The notes under the pieces are model-generated. The model saw only the letters and a list, made by a program, of their open reading frames with translations. It searched no databases and was not told where the DNA came from. Shown here piece by piece: positions 17,202-26,162 of a stretch of DNA of 33,459 bases (position 1 is its first letter; the number at the start of each line of letters is the position of its first letter). The stretch is from Treponema sp. GTDB lineage: Bacteria; Spirochaetota; Spirochaetia; Treponematales; Breznakiellaceae. The translations under genes were made by a program, and so were the position numbers. The stretch is from contig JAITEL010000149.1 in NCBI GenBank assembly GCA_031282065.1, positions 1 to 33,459 on the forward strand, written 5' to 3'.

Positions 17202-17952
17202 AGAGTAACCTTAACACCTGTTCTTTATTCTGTTCTGCATCTGAACGCTTCTTGGGATCCTTGGTAAGCTTGAGGATTCGATCATAGAGGTCTGCTGCAT
17301 TATCATACTGATCTATCATATAATAAGCCCGTGCCAAAATAAACATACCATCCACCTCATTTTTCGCCAGTTCCAAGTACCGTTCCAGGTGGGGAATTGC
17401 CTCATCAGGACGGTTCAGCTCGAATACATACAATACCCCCAAGCCATACCGGGGTCGGGCATATCGATCGTCCAACTCAATAGCCCTCAGAAAGGCTCCT
17501 TCAGCGAGCTCAAAATAGCGCATCCGCCGACTATCACCCCCACCAGTCTCCAGACTACCATAGGAGGCTTTCGCCACAATCCCCGCAGAAACTCCCCGTA
17601 GATAATGAGGTGTCGGATCCGCAGGGGTATAGTAAATAGCCCGTTCCAGTGCATCCAAGGCTTCGGTATGCAGCCCCCGATCTTGTAACCGGGTAGCCAA
17701 AATTTTCCAATACACACCGGTCTGAGCAGCATCTTTCACATGCTGTTCAATCTTCGCTTCATAGAGGGCTATGGCTTCCCGCAGCCCTTCGATAGTCGTC
17801 GGCGGTCCTCCTCCAGGAGGCCCCAATTCGGCAAGCCGAGTCGCGAGGGTATCTCGGAACCGGTACTTCCGGTATGTATGGATACCAAGCACCAGAGCCC
17901 CTATTACCAAAATCACAACTATGCCAATCATCACATCTTTTTTAATTTTCAT
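17194..17952 (-). CDS. Membrane-anchored TPR protein
   Basis: A 252-residue protein of unknown precise role. Residues 7-25 form a single membrane helix after a short basic start (MKIKKD), so the bulk probably lies in the periplasm. Residues about 75-240 read as several tetratricopeptide-like helices (YWKILATRLQDRGLHTEALDAL, GAFLRAIELDDRYARPRYGLG, AIPHLERYLELA, AYYMIDQYDNAADLYDRILKL). A Gly/Pro-rich run PPGGGPP separates the anchor from the repeats. It overlaps the Xer-like gene by 11 nt and dprA by 8 nt. TPR proteins scaffold complexes; the closeness to ftsZ may hint at envelope or division work, but that is inference. Confidence 0.85.
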   Translation of the reverse strand: MKIKKDVMIGIVVILVIGALVLGIHTYRKYRFRDTLATRLAELGPPGGGPPTTIEGLREAIALYEAKIEQHVKDAAQTGVYWKILATRLQDRGLHTEALDALERAIYYTPADPTPHYLRGVSAGIVAKASYGSLETGGGDSRRMRYFELAEGAFLRAIELDDRYARPRYGLGVLYVFELNRPDEAIPHLERYLELAKNEVDGMFILARAYYMIDQYDNAADLYDRILKLTKDPKKRSDAEQNKEQVLRLLYG

Positions 17953-18598
17953 AAAATACCTGGATGTAGATTTGGATGGTGGTTAAATCCGCATACCCTA
18001 AGAGTTCTTGCATCGACCATAGATCCGCTCTCCTAGCCAATAAGTCGGTGACAAAGGTATGCCGTAAAGTATGAAGCTTGGAACTCACTTCCACAGGGGT
18101 CACATTTTGAGCATAGGTCTTCCACCTACCGACACTACTGATAAATAGGGCAGAACATTGTTTGGAACCGGCAAGCTGTGAATGGACCGCCATCAAGTAG
18201 CGTTTTAACCAGGATGCAGTTTCCCCTCCAAAAATGACGAATCGTTCCTTGTTTCCTTGTCTCCTTTCCCTGACGACAATGAGTCCAACCCATACATTCA
18301 GGGAAACCGTCTCTGTAACCCGTAAACCTGCATTTATAATAAAGCAAAAAAAAGAACGAAGCGCAACTATGACTGTAGCGGTGGTACGAGAACTGATGGC
18401 GTCCCAGGTATGGCGTTGTTCCAAATAACGAAGCAGGGACAGGGTATCGGCAGTTTCAAGGCATATCTGGGTTTCGGTAAGCCAATACAAAAAAAGCCAC
18501 ATCTCCCCTCTATAGGTTGCAACCATAAGAGGCACCCGATGTTCTCTGTTGATATGTCGGGAATAATACGATTCCACAAGATCCTGCCGATGTATCAC
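17942..18598 (-). pseudogene. Xer-family tyrosine recombinase with internal deletion, probably inactive
   Basis: An open frame of 218 residues beginning with a GTG 2 nt after the ftsZ stop. Both ends match XerC/XerD: an N-terminal SAM-like core-binding region (about 28-90, ending ALRSFFCFIINAGLR) and a C-terminal catalytic part (SSKLHTLRHTFVTDLLARRADLWSMQELLGYADLTTIQIY). Compared with E. coli XerD, roughly 55 residues are missing where the N-domain joins the GLRVSE catalytic Arg: here INAGLR runs directly into VTETVSL. Of the six catalytic residues, Arg93, His176, Arg179 and Tyr211 remain, but the Lys of GKGNKER is Gln114 and the His of LGH is Tyr202. The frame is still open and overlaps the TPR gene by 11 nt, so it may be translated. 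Confidence 0.75.
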
Positions 18599-18600
18599 TC

Positions 18601-19815
18601 CTATGCTTCCTTACCGGCCCTAGATACGGAGGCATCCCTATGAAGGCTGTACTTCCGATCCCGGATTACCGTGGGAACTTCCAGATCATCCTCCTGATAA
18701 CTACTATTCCGGGGAGAAATAAATTCCGTCCGTTTGGTCCGTTCCCGAATCTTTTCCCATTCATTAATATCAATGAAATCACTCTCGGCTTGCTTAACCG
18801 GTTCCCGGACTGGTCCCTTTTGAGGAGGTTTTACGGTTTCCGCTTGAAATCCAGTAGCAATAACCGTTACCCGCAGCTTATCCTCCAGCGCGGGATCAAG
18901 GGTTGACCCGACAATAATAACCGCTTCCGAATCAGCCTTTGCAGTGATAAGATTGACCACTTCCTGAAATTCAACCAGAGAGAAATCCTCACCGCCGGAA
19001 ACGTTCACCAAGATCCGGGTGGCCCCTTCAATAGCAGTATCTTCCAGCAGAGGATTATCCACTGCTGAAGAGGCTGCTTCTGAGGCCCGGTTATCCCCGG
19101 ACCCATAGCCTATACCCATAAGGGCATCTCCCTGGCCTTGAATAATCGCTTCTACATCGGCAAAATCAATGTTAATGAGCCCGGTTTGATTCACCAGATC
19201 AGAGATACCTTGTACCCCTTGCCGGAGTACATCATCAGCTTTGAGAAAAGCCTCGGTGATGGGAGTTCGTCGTTCCACAATATTGAGCAGATGCTGATTG
19301 GGAATGATGATCAGCGTATCCACTGCCTCCCGCAGCCTGGTAATCCCCGCTTCGGCCAGACGCATCCTGAAACGCCCCTCAAACTCAAAGGGTTTGGTCA
19401 CTACCCCCACGGTCAGCGCCCCGCACTCCTTGGCGATCCGGGCGATAACCGGCGCGGATCCGGTCCCAGTCCCCCCCCCCATACCTGCAGTTACAAAGAC
19501 CATATTGGCCCCTTTAAGGGCTTCGGCGATCATCTCTTGGTCGTCATTGGCCGCCTTTTCACCGATCTCTGGTTTTCCCCCAGCACCTCGGCCTCCGGTA
19601 AATTTAGCGCCGATCTGCAATTTTTTATTGGCCTTGCATTTATTCAGATCCTGCACGTCCGTATTGACCGCGATGAATTCCACACCCTGTAAACCACAAC
19701 TAATCATACGGTTCACCGCGTTAGATCCGCCACCGCCGGTACCGATGACCTTGATGATCGCCGGACTTGGGTTTGTTAATTTCTCATCATGTACTTCAAT
19801 ATTCATAAAATTCAT
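18601..19815 (-). CDS. ftsZ: Cell division protein FtsZ
   Basis: The tubulin-like GTPase that forms the division ring. The ATG at 19815 is chosen since GGGAGG lies 5 nt before it, giving 404 residues starting MNFMNIEV; a start 18 nt further up would place that motif inside the gene. The nucleotide site shows [13 protein letters not shown] at 26-38 and [12 protein letters not shown] at 111-122; the T7-loop motif is NIDFADV. The conserved C-terminal peptide that binds FtsA is recognisable as [11 protein letters not shown], but it is followed by about 17 further residues rich in Ser, Arg and Lys rather than ending there. The gap to ftsA upstream is 95 nt. Confidence 0.97.
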   Translation of the reverse strand: MNFMNIEVHDEKLTNPSPAIIKVIGTGGGGSNAVNRMISCGLQGVEFIAVNTDVQDLNKCKANKKLQIGAKFTGGRGAGGKPEIGEKAANDDQEMIAEALKGANMVFVTAGMGGGTGTGSAPVIARIAKECGALTVGVVTKPFEFEGRFRMRLAEAGITRLREAVDTLIIIPNQHLLNIVERRTPITEAFLKADDVLRQGVQGISDLVNQTGLINIDFADVEAIIQGQGDALMGIGYGSGDNRASEAASSAVDNPLLEDTAIEGATRILVNVSGGEDFSLVEFQEVVNLITAKADSEAVIIVGSTLDPALEDKLRVTVIATGFQAETVKPPQKGPVREPVKQAESDFIDINEWEKIRERTKRTEFISPRNSSYQEDDLEVPTVIRDRKYSLHRDASVSRAGKEA

Positions 19816-19910
19816 ACAACCCTCCCAAATCACCTCTTTGATTTTTTATGCTCATTTGTAAATATTGTACGCCATTTAGACGCCGAATGTTCCTATACAC
19901 CACGCTATTC

Positions 19911-21152
19911 TTAAAAAAACTCGTTTTTGAACCACTCGATGATTCGATGCACCCTAGTCGATCGTCCCTTTTCTCGACCATGTAATTCTCCTCCCCGTTC
20001 AGGAGTGTTCCGGCGCTCCCGATCATCACCTTCCAACACCAGCCCCACTGCGGTAGCATATATAGGACTACGGTATTCCTCCACCAAGCCTCCCACCGGA
20101 AGAGGGCTTCCTATTCGTACCGGCAGCTTAAAGATATGAGAAGCCAATTCCGCAGCTCCTAAGAGTTGCGCTCCGCCGCCAGTCAAGACAATACCACCTC
20201 CCAAAGGTCTTGAAAGGGAAAGTTTATCCAACTTCTCCTTTACCATCTTGAAAATCTCTTCCATTCTAGGCCGAATGATCGCTAAGATCTGAGATTTTGG
20301 TATAGGCATCGGGGGGCGACCCCCGACTCCCGGTACAATCACCTCTTCATCCTCTTCAAACAAATCTTCCCAACAGCATCCCGTATCAATTTTAATTCGT
20401 TCTGCTGTCTCAAAAGAGATATTCTTCACTTTAGATATATCACTAGTGATCATAGCCCCCCCTGCAGGAATGGTAACATTTGAATAGGGGGCCCCATCAG
20501 CATACACCAATACATCCGTGGTCCCTCCCCCCAAATCAAGAAGGGCCACTCCGATCTCTTTCTCCTCCAGGGTCAGTACGGATCTGCTTGCCGCCAAAGA
20601 CTGGAGGATAAGATCATTCACAATGAACCCTGCCCGGTTTACACATTTTATCAAATTCTGGGCACTGGTAACCGAACAGGTAATGATATGGACCTCTGCT
20701 TCGAGACGAACCCCAATCATGTCCAAAGGATCCCGAATACCCCGCTGATCGTCTACGATATAACTCTGAGGAATTACCTCCAGTACCTGCCTATCCATGG
20801 GAATCGCCACTGCTCGAGCCGCTTCAAGGACCCGATTGATGTCTTCTTGCCCAATCTCCCGGGTCTCCCGATTCTTTCCGGTAACTGCTACCACCCCTCG
20901 AGAATTGATCCCATCAATATGGTTTCCCCCTATTCCGGTCCAGCATACCTCTACTTCCCGTCCGCTCATCATTTCTGCTGCCTCAATAGCGGCAGCAACC
21001 GACCGGAGGGTAGCCTCAATATTAACCACAACCCCTTTTCGTAACCCTGTAGACGGACACACCCCTACCCCGGTAATTTCGAGAATGCCATGCTCATTAC
21101 GCTCGCCAATCACGGCGCAGACCTTAGTCGTTCCTATATCGAGGCCGACCAC
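19911..21152 (-). CDS. ftsA: Cell division protein FtsA
   Basis: Actin-like ATPase that tethers FtsZ to the membrane. From the GTG at 21152 the protein has 413 residues. The nucleotide-binding start VGLDIGTTKVCAVIGE, the SHS2/1C region near 85-165, LLDLGGGTTDVLVYADG and VLTGGGAQLLGA are all diagnostic. The C-terminus RVHRIIEWFKNEFF is the amphipathic membrane-targeting helix. The start is unclear: the GTG is 24 nt from the nearest ribosome-binding site, whereas an in-frame CTG at 21170 sits 6 nt after AAAGGAGG and adds the six residues M(L)VNDGL. An ATG at 21163 overlapping the ftsQ stop is in the wrong frame by one base. The true protein may be up to six residues longer. Confidence 0.95.
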   Translation of the reverse strand: MVGLDIGTTKVCAVIGERNEHGILEITGVGVCPSTGLRKGVVVNIEATLRSVAAAIEAAEMMSGREVEVCWTGIGGNHIDGINSRGVVAVTGKNRETREIGQEDINRVLEAARAVAIPMDRQVLEVIPQSYIVDDQRGIRDPLDMIGVRLEAEVHIITCSVTSAQNLIKCVNRAGFIVNDLILQSLAASRSVLTLEEKEIGVALLDLGGGTTDVLVYADGAPYSNVTIPAGGAMITSDISKVKNISFETAERIKIDTGCCWEDLFEEDEEVIVPGVGGRPPMPIPKSQILAIIRPRMEEIFKMVKEKLDKLSLSRPLGGGIVLTGGGAQLLGAAELASHIFKLPVRIGSPLPVGGLVEEYRSPIYATAVGLVLEGDDRERRNTPERGGELHGREKGRSTRVHRIIEWFKNEFF

Positions 21153-21162
21153 TAATCCGTCA

Positions 21163-22029
21163 TTAACCAGAAGATGCCTCCTTTATCGTATAGGATGCCG
21201 TACCAGTTCTAAAATCAATCTCCTCAATCTTGGCGCCTTTTGAAACACACACATCTACCACCAATAATATATAACGAAGCATGCTCTCATTTAATTCTGA
21301 TCCCAGTCGAATCCTTACTGGATTGTGAACAGGATAGAGGATAACATCATAACTGTCAAAGGCCTTCCGGGTTACGGTAATCTCTGAAATAGCTGCCAAC
21401 AGTTCAGGAGCAACCTCCTGTATACGGGCAAGATTGAACAACAAAGTCCTCGACATAAGCGGAAGCTGCATCCCTAAAAAGGGCGGTTCTGTGAGCAACC
21501 CCGTTATAATCGGTATGGACGAGGCGGTCAAGGTTTCCTGGATTTCATAGCCAATCTTAAAGACCACCCCCCGATGGTCAAAAAAGATGGGGCATACCTT
21601 GCCATTTATCACCGCAAAAGACAAGGCCACCGCTTTACGGCCTTCCAAGACTATCCGTACTGAATTAGGGAAACCTTTAATCACCTTGGCGGATGCTACT
21701 TCCGATAAGGCATTCAAATGGGCTTCCACGCTCCGGGAATTCACCGATACATAGGAGGATCTTCTGGTGATTCCTGCTTGTTTAAGAACCATCGCCACAT
21801 CCAATTCAGGCATTCCCATTACTTCCACTCGAGACAAGGGTAGGCAGGGATTAACCAGCAAGAGTAAGATCAATTCCCCTCCAATAAGAACCACAATAAC
21901 GACGATGATCCACTTCAGCACCTTGTCTATAAGAGAGGGGCCTACCGATTCATCCGCTGCTGTTTCTATATCATCGGATAAGAATTCAGGGGATAATATA
22001 TCTTCGGTAAAAATATTATCATCGGACAT
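21163..22029 (-). CDS. ftsQ: Cell division protein FtsQ/DivIB
   Basis: A bitopic divisome protein that links FtsL, FtsB-like partners and the septal synthase. The 288-residue protein has an acidic cytoplasmic tail (1-35), one membrane helix at about 38-59, and an extracytoplasmic POTRA-like domain starting near LSRVEVMGMPELDVAMVLKQAGI. The following segment with VNSRSVEAHLNALSEVASAKVIKGFPNSVRIVLEGRKAVAL is the classic FtsQ beta domain (the equivalent of the Ala-x-V-x-R-x-P-x-x-V block). It overlaps the end of ftsW by 11 nt. Its last codons contain the AAAGGAGG that is the candidate ribosome-binding site of ftsA. Confidence 0.92.
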   Translation of the reverse strand: MSDDNIFTEDILSPEFLSDDIETAADESVGPSLIDKVLKWIIVVIVVLIGGELILLLLVNPCLPLSRVEVMGMPELDVAMVLKQAGITRRSSYVSVNSRSVEAHLNALSEVASAKVIKGFPNSVRIVLEGRKAVALSFAVINGKVCPIFFDHRGVVFKIGYEIQETLTASSIPIITGLLTEPPFLGMQLPLMSRTLLFNLARIQEVAPELLAAISEITVTRKAFDSYDVILYPVHNPVRIRLGSELNESMLRYILLVVDVCVSKGAKIEEIDFRTGTASYTIKEASSG

Positions 22030-23233
22030 GGAATACCTCAGGATCAGCGGAATACCAGCCTTCGGGTCTGGCTGTATATTTCATAGAAGAAGGGCCAAAA
22101 GACCCTGATACTTCCCGGGAACGAGAAATATTAACGATGATCCCTGCCCCAATCAGGGTGGTTACCAAGGATGACCCCCCGGCAGAAAAAAACGGCAACG
22201 GAATTCCGGTGGCCGGGATTGAACCGGAAACCACCGCAATATTTAAAAGAGCTTGGAACAGGATCATAGTAACAAGTCCAAAGGCCAGAAGCCGCCGGTA
22301 GATTCCTTCAGCCCGCATAGCCGCCCGGTATCCCCGAGCAGCAAAGACCCCGAAAAGCAAAACAAAGAACAAAATCCCGAAAAAACCCATTTCCTCCGCA
22401 AAAGAGGAAAAAATAAAGTCCGATTGAATTTCAGGCACCCCGGCAAACTTCCGTATCCCATGACCAATCCCTTTACCCCAAAATCCACCGGATGCAATGG
22501 TGGTAATAGAAGCCCGAACCTGGTACCCGGCTCCGTGAGGTTCCCAGGTTGGGTTAAGATAGCTGATAATCCGCCTGAACCGATGTTCCTTAGTTAATAT
22601 CAACAGCAGAGCAAAAGGCAGGAACATGAATAAACCGCTGAGAAAGTAACGATACTTTACCCCTGCAAGATAAAAAATTAATACCGCATTCATCGCAATG
22701 AATGCAGCAGTGGAGAAATTATTTTGTAAAGAAATTAATATAATGAACAAGGCGGTAATACAAAACGGTGGCAAGATACCCTTAGTTAAGGAATGAATAT
22801 ACTCCTGTTTTTTATCAAAAATATGGGCCAAATACAGGGGTAAGACCAACTTAACTAGTTCTGAAGGCTGAAAGGTCTCAGAACCAATGCGGAACCATCG
22901 GGAAGCGCCATTTTTCGTTACTCCTACCACGGGCAGCAGGGGAAGGATACAGAGTATAATCGTGCCAAGAACTGCCACCACCGGCAATCCATAGTTCCGT
23001 ACCAAATTCAGATTAATCCGGGAAGTTACCAAGAACAGCACCATTCCTACCCCCAAAAAGAAAAGTTGCCTGGATAGTAAATACAAGCCATTTTCGAAGA
23101 AACGTTCCGCGTATACATAGGAGGAAGAATAGAGGGTTACCATCCCCAAGCCGGTAAGGAGAAAGATAGTGGCCACCAACATATGATCCGTATGGATCCG
23201 GCGTCCTGTTTTTTCAACCGTAAAGTGATACAT
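22019..23233 (-). CDS. ftsW: Septal peptidoglycan polymerase FtsW (SEDS family)
   Basis: A polytopic glycosyltransferase that polymerises septal peptidoglycan from lipid II, working with a class B PBP. The 404-residue sequence has about ten membrane helices. SEDS signatures include GASRWFRIGSETFQPSELVKL, YQVRASITTIASGGFWGKGIGHGIRKFAGVPEIQSDFIFSSFAEEMGF (with the catalytic-type Asp in QSDF) and GIPLPFFSAGGSSL near the C-terminus. The loop usually reading QPDLGTA is NNFSTA here. A soluble tail of about 35 residues follows the last helix. Its cognate PBP (FtsI) is not encoded in this cluster. Confidence 0.95.
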   Translation of the reverse strand: MYHFTVEKTGRRIHTDHMLVATIFLLTGLGMVTLYSSSYVYAERFFENGLYLLSRQLFFLGVGMVLFLVTSRINLNLVRNYGLPVVAVLGTIILCILPLLPVVGVTKNGASRWFRIGSETFQPSELVKLVLPLYLAHIFDKKQEYIHSLTKGILPPFCITALFIILISLQNNFSTAAFIAMNAVLIFYLAGVKYRYFLSGLFMFLPFALLLILTKEHRFRRIISYLNPTWEPHGAGYQVRASITTIASGGFWGKGIGHGIRKFAGVPEIQSDFIFSSFAEEMGFFGILFFVLLFGVFAARGYRAAMRAEGIYRRLLAFGLVTMILFQALLNIAVVSGSIPATGIPLPFFSAGGSSLVTTLIGAGIIVNISRSREVSGSFGPSSMKYTARPEGWYSADPEVFHVR

Positions 23234-23281
23234 GCTTTCTCTGCCTTACTCCCTGGTTATGCCACCAGCCTTGCTTTTTCC

Positions 23282-24361
23282 TCATTGAATTTTCAAGGTT
23301 GATACGGCAATGATGGCGAACAGCCCTCCCAATATCCAAAAACGGATAACCACCTTGGTTTCCGCCCACCCAGATAATTCAAAATGATGGTGCAACGGCG
23401 CCATCTTAAACACCCGCTTCTTCCGCACTTTACAAGAAATTACCTGGATGATTACCGAGGCAATTTCCAAAACAAAGACCCCTCCAATAATAAGAATCAG
23501 GATTTCCTTTTTAATAATCAAGGAGACTATCGCCGTAACACCCCCCAGCGGGAGGCTCCCCACATCTCCCATGAATACATCCGCAGGATGGGCATTGAAC
23601 CAGAGAAACCCGATACAGGCCCCTACTGCGGCAAGACAAAAAACTGTCAATTCCCCTCCTCCAGTAATATAGGGTATTCCCAAATAGGAAGAATAATCCG
23701 CCCGACCGGAAAGATAGGTAAGGATCCCTAAGGTAATAAATACCAGAATAAGGAGCCCTGCTGCAAGCCCATCAAGGCCATCGGAGAAATTCACCGCATT
23801 GGATTCCCCCACAATGAGGAAGATTCCAAAAGGTATCCACCAGACCCCCATATCCACCACGGGGTTCTTGAAAAACGGAATATACAGGGCCGTGATCCCT
23901 TCTTCCCCAGAAAAATACAAGAAAAGTACCACCCCAATGGCCACCACAAACTGACCTGCCAGTTTTGCCCAGGCTGGTAAGCCTGCGGAATTATGCCGCC
24001 GGACCTTGAGAAAATCATCCATGAACCCGATACATCCTAATGCCACCAATGCCCCCCCGGTAAGCCACACCTTAGCATTTTTAAAATCCTGCCACAAGAG
24101 CAAAGAACAGATCATAGAAAAAATGATGAGTATCCCCCCCATGGTGGGGGTCCCGTTTTTCTTTAAATGACTCTCAGGGCCATCTTCCCGAACTGCTTGG
24201 CCTATCTTGAGTTTTTGGAGGGCTTCGATTATTCGGGGACCCAAGATAAAACAAATGAGTAGGGTGGTTAAGGCCGCATAGGCACCTCGAAATGAAAGAT
24301 ACTGGAACACATTAAGAGGGGTGAAATATTTAACCAAGGGATAAATGAATTCCAGAAACAC
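23282..24361 (-). CDS. mraY: Phospho-MurNAc-pentapeptide translocase MraY
   Basis: Transfers phospho-MurNAc-pentapeptide to undecaprenyl phosphate, producing lipid I at the inner membrane. The 359-residue protein has about ten membrane helices and the conserved acidic motifs: GFMDDFLK with Asp115/Asp116, NAVNFSDGLDGLA, NAHPADVFMGDVGSL and MAPLHHHFE. The start is a GTG directly after the murF stop; AGGAGG lies 7 nt upstream inside the last murF codons, so the choice is firm. Gene spacing to ftsW is 48 nt. Here murD, normally next, is absent. Confidence 0.97.
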   Translation of the reverse strand: MFLEFIYPLVKYFTPLNVFQYLSFRGAYAALTTLLICFILGPRIIEALQKLKIGQAVREDGPESHLKKNGTPTMGGILIIFSMICSLLLWQDFKNAKVWLTGGALVALGCIGFMDDFLKVRRHNSAGLPAWAKLAGQFVVAIGVVLFLYFSGEEGITALYIPFFKNPVVDMGVWWIPFGIFLIVGESNAVNFSDGLDGLAAGLLILVFITLGILTYLSGRADYSSYLGIPYITGGGELTVFCLAAVGACIGFLWFNAHPADVFMGDVGSLPLGGVTAIVSLIIKKEILILIIGGVFVLEIASVIIQVISCKVRKKRVFKMAPLHHHFELSGWAETKVVIRFWILGGLFAIIAVSTLKIQ

Positions 24362-25831
24362 CTAAACGCCTCCTCCCTTTACCTTTTTATATCCAGCCCT
24401 TGCCTCCCGGGGCCCCATCACCACCTCGGTGAGCTGTTCCAATCCACAGGCCCGGGAACCCTTTAACAAGACCAGATCACCAGGCTGAATCTGCTCGGCA
24501 AGAACCTGGGATAAGCAGGGTAAGCTATCGGTATAATAGAAGCTCATCCTACCCGCTTCCCCCTGACCGGTTTCACTACAGGTCTGCTCCAAAGCCGCTA
24601 CTGCTTCTTGAGTTGCAGTACCCAAAAAACCAATCCAATCCGCTTTGGAAGTTGCTAAGACCCGGCCAATTCCTGCATGAGCCTCAGGGGAAGCGCTACC
24701 CAGTTCCAGCATGGAACCGATTACATAAATCCGTCGCCCCGACCACTCAATACTATCACAGAATGCAATAACTTCTTGCATAGATTCCGGGTTGGCATTA
24801 TAACAATCCCGAATCACCGTAACTGGGCCCCGAAGAATCTCGCTACGACCAAAAAGGGGCTGTACCGATTCCAATCCCCCCCGTATTGCCTCGGAACTAA
24901 CCGAGACTTCCTGGGCTATGGCAAGGGCGGCTAAAAGGTTCCGTATATTATGCTTTCCTGAAAGCTGACAATGTACCGGTATATCTTCCCATTTAAGATC
25001 AATACCCTCAATGCCTCGATCATGGATATCCCCCAATGCTCTGAATGACTCAGGACCATAAAAACAGATCCTTCCCCTGATACCTTCCGCAAGAAAGGCC
25101 CTATAGGGCTCATCCGCTGGAATTAATGCCTTTTCAGTTCCGGAGAACGTGGAAAAGATAGCCTTCTTTTCTTGAGCAATAGCCTGTTTACTACCGAGTA
25201 TACCGATATGAGCGGAACCAATATTGGTAATGAGTGCGATATGAGGTTTAAGTACCTGAGCTAGTTCCCCTATCTCCCCTGCCCGGTTCATACCCATTTC
25301 GAATATCCCTACCTGATGATGGGAACGAACCTTAAAAACCGATAGAGGAAGCCCGGTCTCTGAATTCAGGTTATCTTGATTCATAACCACCGACTGCTCT
25401 TGGCCTAGTATCGCCGCGGCAATCTCCTTGGTAGTGGTCTTTCCCGATGAACCGGTAATGCCAATTCTGAGCAGCCGGGGGAACTGTGCCAGGTAGTAAG
25501 CCGCAGCTTGCTGGAGGCCTCGTAAGGTATCTTCTACCACCAAAAGCAAGCCCTGAGCGTCCTTGGTCTGACGCACCAGATCTAAGGCAGGATATTCAAA
25601 ACGCGCTCGGGCCACCATAGCCACCTTTGCGCCTGCCCTAAACGCAGCCCCTACATACCAGTGACCATCCTGGACCGTGCCTACCAGCGCTACAAAGAGG
25701 GCCCCCGGTACCACCTGCCGAGAATCAATACATACCGATGAACAAACTGCCTGGATTAGACTTGAGGAGCCTTGAAAGGAGATAAGTTGTGCACCCAAAG
25801 CCTTGGATAAATCAACACAATTCATCTCCAT
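24362..25831 (-). CDS. murF: UDP-MurNAc-tripeptide:D-Ala-D-Ala ligase MurF
   Basis: Adds D-Ala-D-Ala to complete the peptidoglycan pentapeptide precursor in the cytoplasm. Starting at the ATG at 25831 (MEMNCVDLSKALGAQL) gives 489 residues, close to the usual 450-480. The first upstream TTG at 25897 would overlap the ftsL-like gene; a TTG at 25879 has GGGAG 8 nt before it, and ATG 25825 is also possible, so the start is uncertain. In the chosen numbering, SVCIDSRQVVPGALFVAL is near 33-50, and the P-loop GITGSSGKTTTKE at 124-136. MNQDNLNSETGLPLSVF, EMGMNRAGEI, DCYNANPESM and LKGSRACGLE are all typical Mur-ligase blocks. Confidence 0.95.
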   Translation of the reverse strand: MEMNCVDLSKALGAQLISFQGSSSLIQAVCSSVCIDSRQVVPGALFVALVGTVQDGHWYVGAAFRAGAKVAMVARARFEYPALDLVRQTKDAQGLLLVVEDTLRGLQQAAAYYLAQFPRLLRIGITGSSGKTTTKEIAAAILGQEQSVVMNQDNLNSETGLPLSVFKVRSHHQVGIFEMGMNRAGEIGELAQVLKPHIALITNIGSAHIGILGSKQAIAQEKKAIFSTFSGTEKALIPADEPYRAFLAEGIRGRICFYGPESFRALGDIHDRGIEGIDLKWEDIPVHCQLSGKHNIRNLLAALAIAQEVSVSSEAIRGGLESVQPLFGRSEILRGPVTVIRDCYNANPESMQEVIAFCDSIEWSGRRIYVIGSMLELGSASPEAHAGIGRVLATSKADWIGFLGTATQEAVAALEQTCSETGQGEAGRMSFYYTDSLPCLSQVLAEQIQPGDLVLLKGSRACGLEQLTEVVMGPREARAGYKKVKGGGV

Positions 25832-25868
25832 CCCCAGGTACTTTGAGGCATCTGTCTCCTTTTGAGGA

Positions 25869-26162
25869 TTATCCGTCAAGGCTTTTGCTCCCTTCAACCC
25901 GAATCTGCAACACCCCTTCAGGATGTATTTTTGATAAACCTAATTCATTTTTAGCAATTTTTTCTATTCTCCCTGGAGATGAAAGCACGGCAATTCCTGC
26001 AATAAGGCTCTTATTGCTTTCTATCCAGTCTGCTTGATCTATTTCAAGTTGTCCCACTTGTCGTTCTAAGGCAGCATATCGAGAGGATTGCCATGCAGTA
26101 ATACCTAACAGCAGCGGGATGGTAAGAGCAATAAAATATAAAAGTACCACCTGCCCTTTCAC
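25869..26162 (-). CDS. ftsL: FtsL-like bitopic divisome protein
   Basis: A small membrane protein of 97 residues with the topology and location of FtsL. The start is the GTG at 26162, overlapping the rsmH stop as GTGA, with AAGGAG 5 nt upstream; a GTG one codon earlier is also available. There is one hydrophobic helix (about 6-25), followed by a coiled-coil-like stretch with Leu at regular intervals (SSRYAALERQVGQLEIDQADWIESNKSL) and the typical FtsL end SPGRIEKIAKNELGLSKIHPEGVLQI. FtsL sequences are poorly conserved, so the assignment rests on topology, the C-terminal motif and its place after rsmH. Confidence 0.8.
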   Translation of the reverse strand: MKGQVVLLYFIALTIPLLLGITAWQSSRYAALERQVGQLEIDQADWIESNKSLIAGIAVLSSPGRIEKIAKNELGLSKIHPEGVLQIRVEGSKSLDG

